Assembly: GCA_017881545.1 (NCBI GenBank)
Contig: JADGQU010000073.1
Coordinates: forward strand, 1-8,890
Direction of reading: 5' to 3'
Length of the DNA stretch: 8,890 nucleotides
From: Gemmatimonadaceae bacterium
GTDB taxonomy: Bacteria > Gemmatimonadota > Gemmatimonadetes > Gemmatimonadales > Gemmatimonadaceae
Shown here: piece by piece, positions 1-6,156 of the stretch
How the letters are laid out: every line of letters starts with the position of its first letter
Position numbering within the stretch: position 1 is the stretch's first letter
Position numbers and translations under genes: made by a program
The notes under the pieces: generated by a model
What the model was told of the DNA's origin: nothing
Seen by the model: the letters and a program-made list of their open reading frames with translations, nothing else
Databases searched by the model: none

Positions 1-1
1 G

Positions 2-190
2 ATCGCGCGGATCACGCTCAGCGGAGCGGACCGCGGACGCCTCGCGCCTTTCCTGCTCCTTGGGATCGTTATCACCGCTTCCGACCGCAAACTAATGCAG
101 AATCAACCAAGCTCGCTTCTAGGGCGATGTGTGGTATGGCTGACAACCGCCGCGATGTTCGGAGCCGCAATCGCCATGTTCATCTTCTGA
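2..190 (+). CDS. Nramp-like divalent metal transporter, C-terminal end (partial)
   Basis: The frame is open from the left edge and stops with TGA at 188-190, giving 62 residues. They start inside the protein, so the true start lies outside the window. The segment reads as a hydrophobic helix (RLAPFLLLGIVIT), a short polar turn (ASDRKLMQ), and a second hydrophobic helix (VVWLTTAAMFGAAIAMFIF) that ends the protein. The helix, then S-D-x-K-L-M, then a final helix is the pattern at the end of Nramp/MntH proton-coupled Mn2+/Fe2+ transporters, where a residue run like TSDxKLMG joins the last two membrane helices. Such proteins sit in the inner membrane and import divalent metals. The substrate cannot be told from this end because the metal-binding motifs lie in helices 1 and 6. 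The gene converges on the aconitase gene, 59 bases away. Another multi-helix transporter family is possible. Confidence 0.62.
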   Translation: MARITLSGADRGRLAPFLLLGIVITASDRKLMQNQPSSLLGRCVVWLTTAAMFGAAIAMFIF

Positions 191-249
191 TCGAGTGATC
201 TTGATACGGGATGGCGTCCCCACCTAGTCTTCAGTTGAAGTCCCCCAAA

Positions 250-3045
250 CTACACCGGCGCTTTCCCAATGAGCTGCCTGAGCACGTACGGCAAGATGCC
301 ACCGTGCCGGTAATAGCTCATTTCTTCCGGAGTATCGATTCTCGCGACGGCTTGCAAGGTCTTGCCCTTGCCATCGGCGCCAAGCACGCGAACGGTAACT
401 ACCTGGCGAGGCTTCATCTGCTCGGATAACCCTTCGATGTCGTAAGTCTCGTATCCGGTGAGACCGTGGGTGGCTCGGCTCTCGCCATTCACGAATTCGA
501 GCGGAACAACTCCCATCCCCACGAGATTCGAGCGATGAATCCTCTCGAATGACTCCGCGATAACGGCGCGCACGCCGAGCAGCAGTGTGCCTTTCGCGGC
601 CCAGTCGCGCGAGGAGCCAGTGCCGTATTCCTTGCCGGCGATGATGACGAGCCGAGTTCCGGCCTTCTGGTACTCTATCGCTGCGTCGTAAATCGTGACC
701 GGCTTCTCGCCCGGCGCGCGGGTCGTCCAGCCGCCCTCGGTTCCCGGCGCGAGCTCGTTGCGGAGACGGATATTAGCGAACGTGCCGCGCATCATCACCT
801 CGTGATTTCCCCTGCGCGCTCCGTACGAGTTGAAGTCGGCGGTCTTCACGCCGTGCTCGATCAGCCACTTGCCGGCCGGACTCGCAGCGGGAATCGAGCC
901 CGCGGGTGAGATGTGATCGGTTGTGATCGAATCGCCGAACATCCCGAGCACCCGCGCGCCGCTGATCGGCCGGATGCCTGGTGGCGTGAGCGTCATCCCA
1001 TTGAAGAAAGGAGGGTTTTTCACATACGTCGAGTCAGGATTCCACGCATAGAGATCGCCCTCCGGTACCGGCAGACTTCTCCAGTTGTCATCACCGTGGA
1101 AGACGTTCGAGTACTGCGCCTTGAACATCTCGGCCTTCACCGAGCGCAGTATCTCCTCCTCGACTTCCTTGGGCGCGGGCCAGATGTCGCGCAGGAAAAC
1201 AGGACCGCCCTTGCCGACACCGATCGGCTCGGAGGCGAAGTCGATATCCATCCTTCCGGCGAGAGCGTATGCGACGACGAGCGGTGGCGACGCCAGATAG
1301 TTGAATCGCGTGAGTGGATTTATGCGCCCTTCAAAATTCCGGTTGCCCGACAGCACCGCAGCCACGACGAGCTTGTTGGCCTCGATCGCGTCCGCGACCG
1401 GCTGGGGCAGGGGCCCGGAGTTTCCGATGCACGTCGTGCATCCGAACCCGACAACGTTGAACCGCAGCCGCTGCAATGCGTCCATCACGCCAGCTTTCCT
1501 GAAATAGTCGGTCACCACCTTCGATCCTGGTGCTAGACTCGTCTTGACCCACGGCTTGGTCGTCAGGCCTTTCTCGACCGCGTTTCTCGCCAGCAATCCC
1601 GCCGCCAGCATCACGCTCGGGTTGGATGTGTTGGTGCAGCTGGTGATCGCGGCGATCACCACCGAGCCGTGCCGGATCGAGAACTTCTCGCCGTTCATCT
1701 CGACAGGCACACTCGAATTCTCTCCCGCCTGCTCGTCAGGATCCGTCGCGACTACCGAAGGCGACAGTTGGGGAGATGCCGCGACCGACATCGCCTGTTT
1801 TGCCGCCGCGACCGCGGCGACAGTTCCCGTACGATCGAGATCCGCCGCCAGCGCTTCTTTGAACATCATCTTCGACAGCTTGAGCGGCACCCTGTCCTGT
1901 GGACGCTTCGGTCCGGCGAGACTCGGCTCCACCGTGGAAAGATCCAGCTCGATTGTGTCGCTGAATACCGGATCAGGCGTGGCGTCGGTGCGGAAGATTC
2001 CCTGTGCCTTGCAGTAGGCTTCGACGAGCTGCACCTGTGCCTCTTCCCGCCCCGAGAATCTCAGATACTTGATGGTCTCGGCGTCAATCGGGAAGAATCC
2101 CATCGTCGCCCCATACTCGGGCGCCATGTTGCCGATGGTTGCGCGATCGGCTAATGAGAGACTAGACAGGCCAACGCCGTAGAATTCAACAAACTTTCCC
2201 ACGACTTTCTTCTTCCGCAACATTTCTGTTACGGTCAACACGAGATCAGTCGCAGTGGAACCAGGTTGCAAGCGGCCGTGCATCTTGAATCCGACGACCT
2301 CCGGGATGAGCATCGACACCGGCTGTCCGAGCATCGCTGCCTCGGCTTCGATTCCGCCAACACCCCAGCCGAGTACGCCGAGTCCGTTGATCATGGTGGT
2401 GTGGGAGTCGGTGCCTACCAGAGAGTCCGGGTACGCGAATGTCTGGTTGCCAACTACTTCAGTGAAGACTCCCTGCGCCAGGTATTCGAGATTGATCTGG
2501 TGGACGATTCCCGTGTCGGGTGGCACCACGCGGAAGTTGTGCAGCGCCTTCTGTCCCCAGCGGAGGAACGCGTAGCGCTCCTGATTGCGTTGGAACTCGA
2601 AGTCGGCGTTGATGAGCAGCGCCGCCTCGGTTCCGTACTCGTCGACCTGCACCGAGTGGTCGATGACGAGATCAACCGGCTGAAGCGGATTGATCAGGCG
2701 CGCATCGCCGCCCAGACGGGCAAGGGCGTCGCGCATGGCGGCGAGATCGACGACGGCGGGAACTCCGGTGAAATCCTGGAGCAGCACACGCGCCGTGCGG
2801 AATGCAATCTCCTTTTCGACTTTCCCCTTCATGTTCCAGGTTGCGAGAGCACGCACGTCGTCTGGCTTGACGAACTTGCCGTCTTCGTTTCTGAGCAGGT
2901 TTTCGAGGAGGATCTTGAGGCTGACGGGGAGTCGAGCAGCGCTCCCATCCGCGAGTTGGGACAGGGAATCCAGCCGAAAGATCGTGTACTGCCGACCAGC
3001 AACGTCCAGCGTTGATCGGCTACCGAAGGAATTCGGGTGTGTCAT
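250..3045 (-). CDS. acnA: Aconitate hydratase AcnA
   Basis: This 931-residue protein is a complete AcnA/IRP-type aconitase, which interconverts citrate and isocitrate through cis-aconitate in the cytoplasmic TCA cycle. The [4Fe-4S] ligands are visible as C470 (in ITSCTNTSNPS) and C536 and C539 (in GFGCTTCIGNSGPL). Other hallmark runs are VGTDSHTTMINGLGVLGWG (from about 210), SGNRNFEGR (about 566), GDSITTDHISPAGS (about 704) and, in the swivel domain, the catalytic GTGSSRDWAAKG with S811 as the likely base and R813. From memory, E. coli AcnA is 891 residues. The excess sits mostly in an Ala-rich linker at about 387-449. I chose the ATG at 3043-3045 because it precedes MTHPNSFGSRSTL, which is normal for the family, and a weak GGAA lies 9 bases upstream. 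An in-frame GTG at 3147 would add 34 residues unlike any aconitase N-terminus. The gene follows the patatin gene on the same strand with a 166-base gap. Confidence 0.97.
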   Translation of the reverse strand: MTHPNSFGSRSTLDVAGRQYTIFRLDSLSQLADGSAARLPVSLKILLENLLRNEDGKFVKPDDVRALATWNMKGKVEKEIAFRTARVLLQDFTGVPAVVDLAAMRDALARLGGDARLINPLQPVDLVIDHSVQVDEYGTEAALLINADFEFQRNQERYAFLRWGQKALHNFRVVPPDTGIVHQINLEYLAQGVFTEVVGNQTFAYPDSLVGTDSHTTMINGLGVLGWGVGGIEAEAAMLGQPVSMLIPEVVGFKMHGRLQPGSTATDLVLTVTEMLRKKKVVGKFVEFYGVGLSSLSLADRATIGNMAPEYGATMGFFPIDAETIKYLRFSGREEAQVQLVEAYCKAQGIFRTDATPDPVFSDTIELDLSTVEPSLAGPKRPQDRVPLKLSKMMFKEALAADLDRTGTVAAVAAAKQAMSVAASPQLSPSVVATDPDEQAGENSSVPVEMNGEKFSIRHGSVVIAAITSCTNTSNPSVMLAAGLLARNAVEKGLTTKPWVKTSLAPGSKVVTDYFRKAGVMDALQRLRFNVVGFGCTTCIGNSGPLPQPVADAIEANKLVVAAVLSGNRNFEGRINPLTRFNYLASPPLVVAYALAGRMDIDFASEPIGVGKGGPVFLRDIWPAPKEVEEEILRSVKAEMFKAQYSNVFHGDDNWRSLPVPEGDLYAWNPDSTYVKNPPFFNGMTLTPPGIRPISGARVLGMFGDSITTDHISPAGSIPAASPAGKWLIEHGVKTADFNSYGARRGNHEVMMRGTFANIRLRNELAPGTEGGWTTRAPGEKPVTIYDAAIEYQKAGTRLVIIAGKEYGTGSSRDWAAKGTLLLGVRAVIAESFERIHRSNLVGMGVVPLEFVNGESRATHGLTGYETYDIEGLSEQMKPRQVVTVRVLGADGKGKTLQAVARIDTPEEMSYYRHGGILPYVLRQLIGKAPV

Positions 3046-3211
3046 TTGTGTTTTTTCCGAACTTGGCCGCGGCTTGCGCTGGCCAGTTATGTACGGAGCC
3101 ACTGCCGGACTGACTTCGATGTTCGGCAGGCTTTCCCAATTTAACACAAAGCACCGGGGGAGCGAGCGAGACGGTCAACTGTTCAGATGACAGCTCCCGC
3201 CTTTCCGCAGC
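3046..3211 (-). promoter_or_regulatory. Aconitase leader region with possible RNA structure
   Basis: This 166-base gap lies between the patatin stop and the aconitase start. Two self-complementary elements can be read. First, TTTGTGTT at 3045-3052 matches AACACAAA at 3143-3150 as an exact 8-base inverted repeat, and one arm abuts and partly enters the aconitase ATG. Second, a hairpin at 3102-3129 has arms 3102-3110 and 3121-3129 around a 10-base loop. On the aconitase sense strand it has six GC-rich pairs, one A-C mismatch and two more pairs. No T-run follows, so it does not look like an intrinsic terminator for the patatin gene. A TTGACC at about 3173-3178 (minus sense) could be a -35, but no convincing -10 sits at the right distance. 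The regulatory role is inferred from base pairing only. Confidence 0.3.
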
Positions 3212-4381
3212 CTAACCAGTTTTCGTGGTCGGCTCATTGGTAGGATCGACTGTCGTCTTCTCCTCGTGCGTTCCGGCTCCCATCTCGAGCCGCGTCGCCT
3301 CGATCGCGTAAGTCGGGCAGTGGTGCACGAAGTCCCCATCCGCCGGCGACCACTCGACAACCGGAGTTAGCGGGTACGCTTTCCCGTGCGAGTCCATCGC
3401 CATCACGTCCGGCGCGAGTGCGGTGCAGAGCGTGCATCCGATGCACTTCTCACGATCGACCGCTATCTGCATCGCTCGGCGCGGGAAGACGCCGATGCCC
3501 CACGAGATGCATTCTTCAAAGTATTTGCAGGCTTCCATCGCCGCCGTGTAGCCCGCTTCGAGCAATTCGTCGGTGTGCGAGAAGCTGAACCATCCGATCT
3601 GATTGACCTTTGGCCTGACCAGAATCATCGGCGGCCTCGTCCAGGTGGCGAACGGCGCGAGCTGAAGCGCGTGCATCATCGTCGTCGCCGCCCGCACGTA
3701 GATTGACGCGAACCCGGCGGTCGCGATGTCGTTTTCCGGCTCCAGGTCGCTCGACCCAGTGTCCACTGCGATGACGGCGTCCATTCCCAGGCCCGCGATC
3801 GATACGGGAAGGTTGTCGAGCACGCCGCCATCGACGCACATCCTCCCACCAACAGGGCCGGGAGGATAAAACCCCGGCAGCGCGCATGACGCATAGACGG
3901 CGTCTGCCACGCTCACATCGCGCAGACCGGGCAGTCCCCACACGATCTGGGAGCCGCGCTGAATGTCGACGGTGTTGACCAGCAGCGTCCTCTTCAGTTG
4001 ATCGAACCGCTTCTCAGTCGCTATCATTTTTGCGATGTTTCTGAGCGGCTCCTCGAGGTAGATCGCGGGTGAGTGCTGCCGCTCGAGCAGCATTCCCATG
4101 CGGTTGAGGCGAAAGAGGTCGCGGCGCTTGAGTGCCTGGGCGCGATCGGCCATCTCCGACACCGGCATTCCTCGCGCGTACGCCGCCCCGATCAGCGCGC
4201 CGATGCTCGTCCCCGCGACCACCGTCGGCTCGATTCCCAGCTCCTCGAGGGCGCGAAAGACGCCGATGTGCGCGAACCCCTTGAGTCCTCCACCGCCGAG
4301 GACGAGCGCTATCTTGGGCGCCTTGCGTCGTGGCTTGGAGGGAGTCGCTCTTTTTACGCTTCTTGGGGTCTGGCGGGGCAT
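3212..4381 (-). CDS. Patatin-like phospholipase fused to a C-terminal [4Fe-4S] ferredoxin domain
   Basis: This 389-residue protein has two parts. Residues about 23-290 are a bacterial patatin (RssA-like) acyl hydrolase. They carry the oxyanion-hole loop GGGGLKG (29-35), the nucleophile elbow GTSIG with S59, and the second catalytic residue D184 in VDGG, so the Ser-Asp dyad is intact. The expected reaction is hydrolysis of acyl esters of lipids. Residues about 304-364 are a ferredoxin fold with C313-x2-C316-x2-C319-x35-C355-P. This closely matches single-cluster [4Fe-4S] ferredoxins, where the last gap is about 34. A Thr-rich tail ends the protein. The first 22 residues are basic (Arg/Lys) and there is no signal peptide, so it is probably cytoplasmic or peripheral at the membrane. 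No clear Shine-Dalgarno precedes the ATG, and the start lies inside a 26-base direct repeat. The single frame shows no frameshift at the domain junction. Patatin identity is very secure and the ferredoxin domain is strongly supported. The role of the fusion is unknown. Confidence 0.93.
   Translation of the reverse strand: MPRQTPRSVKRATPSKPRRKAPKIALVLGGGGLKGFAHIGVFRALEELGIEPTVVAGTSIGALIGAAYARGMPVSEMADRAQALKRRDLFRLNRMGMLLERQHSPAIYLEEPLRNIAKMIATEKRFDQLKRTLLVNTVDIQRGSQIVWGLPGLRDVSVADAVYASCALPGFYPPGPVGGRMCVDGGVLDNLPVSIAGLGMDAVIAVDTGSSDLEPENDIATAGFASIYVRAATTMMHALQLAPFATWTRPPMILVRPKVNQIGWFSFSHTDELLEAGYTAAMEACKYFEECISWGIGVFPRRAMQIAVDREKCIGCTLCTALAPDVMAMDSHGKAYPLTPVVEWSPADGDFVHHCPTYAIEATRLEMGAGTHEEKTTVDPTNEPTTKTG
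3290..3472 (-). other. Single-cluster ferredoxin domain within the patatin fusion
   Basis: Residues 304-364 of the patatin fusion read as MQIAVDREKCIGCTLCTALAP onward to HHCPTYAIEA. The beta strand before the cluster (QIAVDREKC), the CIGCxxC core, and the distant CP followed by xxAI are the standard parts of a one-cluster ferredoxin of the Thermotoga/Bacillus type. The position where a second-cluster cysteine would sit is alanine (TALAP), so only one cluster is expected. An internal ATG at 3470-3472 precedes this domain but lacks a Shine-Dalgarno sequence, so separate translation is unlikely. Confidence 0.85.
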
Positions 4382-4400
4382 GCTAACGTTGGGTGCGGGA
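4375..4400. repeat. 26-base direct repeat, copy 1 (over patatin start codon)
   Basis: This copy matches 4410-4435 at 25 of 26 positions and is offset by 35 bases. On the minus strand it contains the patatin ATG (4379-4381) with 19 bases upstream and the first few coding bases. The core holds the palindrome AACGTT. The sequence beyond the 26 bases does not match, so this looks like an old short tandem duplication. Confidence 0.9.
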
Positions 4401-4409
4401 CGCGATTGC

Positions 4410-4435
4410 GGGGTATGCTAACGTTGGGTGCGGGA
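4410..4435. repeat. 26-base direct repeat, copy 2 (upstream of patatin start)
   Basis: This is the second copy, identical to 4375-4400 except for one base. On the minus strand that difference turns the duplicated start codon ATG into ATA, so only copy 1 keeps a usable patatin start. It lies just upstream of the TATAAT box for the M28 peptidase gene, in the short divergent region between the two transcription units. Confidence 0.9.
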
Positions 4436-4438
4436 AGC

Positions 4439-4444
4439 TATAAT
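4439..4444 (+). promoter_or_regulatory. Candidate -10 box (TATAAT) for the M28 peptidase gene
   Basis: A perfect TATAAT stands 34 bases before the M28 start codon, in the 97-base divergent region 4382-4478. No good -35 hexamer is seen 16-18 bases upstream. That position falls in repeat copy 2 and reads about TGCTAA. Transcription could start near 4451, giving a leader of roughly 28 bases. The rest of the region holds only the direct repeat and no other recognisable site. Confidence 0.4.
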
Positions 4445-4478
4445 GTACTGACGTCCATCACACACTCTGAGTAAATCG

Positions 4479-6134
4479 ATGACTCGTGCTTCCGTTCTCC
4501 TCTCACTTGCGTTTGTCACAATGCTGTCGGCGGCGAGCGCGTCCGCCCAGAAAAGCGCGCCGCCGCCCCGCATAACTTCGGACGAGATCGATGCGCATCT
4601 GCGCTTTCTGTCCTCCGATCTCCTCGAAGGCCGTGCACCAGCCACGCGCGGAGGTCGAATTGCCGAAGAATACATCGCGGCACAGCTCAGGGCATTCGGC
4701 GTCAAGCCGGGAGTCGGAGACAGTTCCTACTTCCAGCGCGTTCCGATCGACGTCGTGAAGGCCGATCCGAAGACGATCAAAGTCGCCGCGTCAGGCAAGG
4801 CCAACGCCAATCTCCGGTTCACGGATGACGTTGTCGTCTGGCCCGGATCCGCCACGGATGCGAGCAGTGCCCGCGGAGAGCTTGTGTTCGTCGGTTACGG
4901 CGCCACCGCGCCCGAGTACAAGTGGGACGACTTCAAGGGCGTCGATGTTCGCGGAAAGATCCTACTCGTTCTGGTGAACGATCCGCCCGCCACCGCCGCC
5001 GAACCGAATCTCTTCGGTGACAAGGCGATGACTTACTACGGACGCTGGACCTACAAGTTCGAGGAAGCCGAGCGTCGCGGCGCGGCGGGGATGCTGATCG
5101 TGCACACTACCGAGCGCGCCGGCTATCCGTGGCAAGTGGTCGTCGGCTCCAATTCCGTCGAGCACCGTCTCCTCCCGCGCCCGGCATCGGCGCCGCCTCC
5201 CATTGGCGTGCGCGGTTGGATCACCGACAGCGCCGCGACGGCGCTTCTCGCGCAGGCCGGGCTCAGCATGGCAGATCTGCGCAAACGCGCGGAGTCTCGC
5301 GATTTTCGTCCGGTATCTACCGGAATCATCATCGATGAGACGATGCGCAACAGCGTTCAGCACATGTCGTCGAGCAATGTCGTGGGCATGGTGCGCGGGA
5401 CCGATCCGGTGCTGCGGGACGAGTACGTCGCCTACAGCGCCCACTGGGACCACCTCGGAATTGGCCCGGTCGTGAACGGCGATTCCATCTACAATGGCGC
5501 GGTCGACAATGCCTCCGGTGTTGCGACGATCCTTGCCATTGCGCGCGCCGCGGCAGAAGGACCAAAGCCGCGCCGCTCGCAGCTATTCGTCTTCGTCACG
5601 GCCGAAGAATCCGGCCTGCTCGGCTCGGCATATTTCGGCGAGCACCCGACCGTGCCGGCGTCGAAGATCATCGCGGCTCTCAACATGGACGTAGTGCCCG
5701 TCAATGGCCGCGTGACCGATCTCAATGTGATGGGCGACAACAAGAGCTCGCTCGGTCCCGCGATCGCCCAGCTGGTGAAGGCTGATGGCATCCGGCTCTC
5801 GCCCGACGCCCATCCCGAGCAGGGCCACTTCTATCGCTCCGATCACTTTTCCTTCGCCAAGGTTGGAATTCCCTCAGTCTCGATCGGCGGCGGCGACGAC
5901 TATGTGGGACGTCCACCGGGCTGGGGCGTACAACAGGGGGATGACTACGTGGCCCACCGCTACCACCAGCCGTCCGACGAGTACCGGTCCGACTTTGATT
6001 TGCGGGGCGCGGTGCAGCTCGCCGAGATCGTGCGACGGTTCGGGCTGTCGCTGGCAAACGCGCCCACCGTTCCTACCTGGAACGCGGATGCGGAATTCCG
6101 CGCCATGCGCGACGCTTCGCGAAAGGGTCAGTGA
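4479..6134 (+). CDS. Secreted M28-family zinc peptidase with PA-like insert
   Basis: This 551-residue protein belongs to the M28 family of di-zinc aminopeptidases and carboxypeptidases, which cleave terminal residues from peptides outside the cytoplasm. It starts with a Sec signal peptide: a short TR n-region, a hydrophobic run at about 5-20, and a likely cut after ASA-23. Residues about 130-265, with GELVFVGYGATAPEYKWDDF, a glycine-rich GKILLVLVNDPP strand and a later GAAGMLIVH strand, look like a protease-associated (PA) domain. The catalytic core follows, with likely zinc ligands H322 (AHWDHLG), D343 (AVDNASG), E377 (TAEESG), D404 (LNMD) and H456 (RSDHFSF), and E376 as the general base. 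All five ligands are present, so activity is expected. The ATG at 4479 fits the signal peptide, although the ribosome site is weak. The PLP enzyme gene begins 22 bases after the stop, so the two are probably one operon. Exact substrate is unknown. Confidence 0.95.
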   Translation: MTRASVLLSLAFVTMLSAASASAQKSAPPPRITSDEIDAHLRFLSSDLLEGRAPATRGGRIAEEYIAAQLRAFGVKPGVGDSSYFQRVPIDVVKADPKTIKVAASGKANANLRFTDDVVVWPGSATDASSARGELVFVGYGATAPEYKWDDFKGVDVRGKILLVLVNDPPATAAEPNLFGDKAMTYYGRWTYKFEEAERRGAAGMLIVHTTERAGYPWQVVVGSNSVEHRLLPRPASAPPPIGVRGWITDSAATALLAQAGLSMADLRKRAESRDFRPVSTGIIIDETMRNSVQHMSSSNVVGMVRGTDPVLRDEYVAYSAHWDHLGIGPVVNGDSIYNGAVDNASGVATILAIARAAAEGPKPRRSQLFVFVTAEESGLLGSAYFGEHPTVPASKIIAALNMDVVPVNGRVTDLNVMGDNKSSLGPAIAQLVKADGIRLSPDAHPEQGHFYRSDHFSFAKVGIPSVSIGGGDDYVGRPPGWGVQQGDDYVAHRYHQPSDEYRSDFDLRGAVQLAEIVRRFGLSLANAPTVPTWNADAEFRAMRDASRKGQ

Positions 6135-6156
6135 GCCGGGCCATCAGCGTTTGACT

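Noticed and set aside
191..249. Possible bidirectional terminator between the transporter and aconitase genes
   Set aside because: Only short self-complementary runs are visible (GGGA/TCCC near 208-220 and CTTC/GAAG near 229-240). Each has about a 4-base stem and no flanking T-run, which is too weak to call.
2266..3015. Long plus-strand frame (249 codons) opposite aconitase
   Set aside because: It lies fully antisense to strongly conserved aconitase coding sequence, and its translation is rich in Arg/Glu/His/Val with no recognisable motif. This is typical of a shadow frame in GC-rich DNA. The same holds for 913-1536 and 1544-2154.
3046..3147. GTG start at 3147 for a 965-residue aconitase
   Set aside because: The 34 added residues do not resemble aconitase N-termini, and the ATG at 3045 gives a normal start (MTHPNSFGS) with a weak ribosome site.
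3470..3472. Internal ATG that could start a free ferredoxin
   Set aside because: No Shine-Dalgarno sequence precedes it, and the patatin frame continues through without interruption, so the fusion is the simpler reading.
5785..6156. Leftward extension of the PLP enzyme frame into the peptidase gene, starting at ATG 5785
   Set aside because: The extension overlaps the conserved end of the M28 peptidase in another frame, and its translation is Arg/Pro/Thr-rich and unlike any PLP enzyme. The family-like sequence begins only after 6157.
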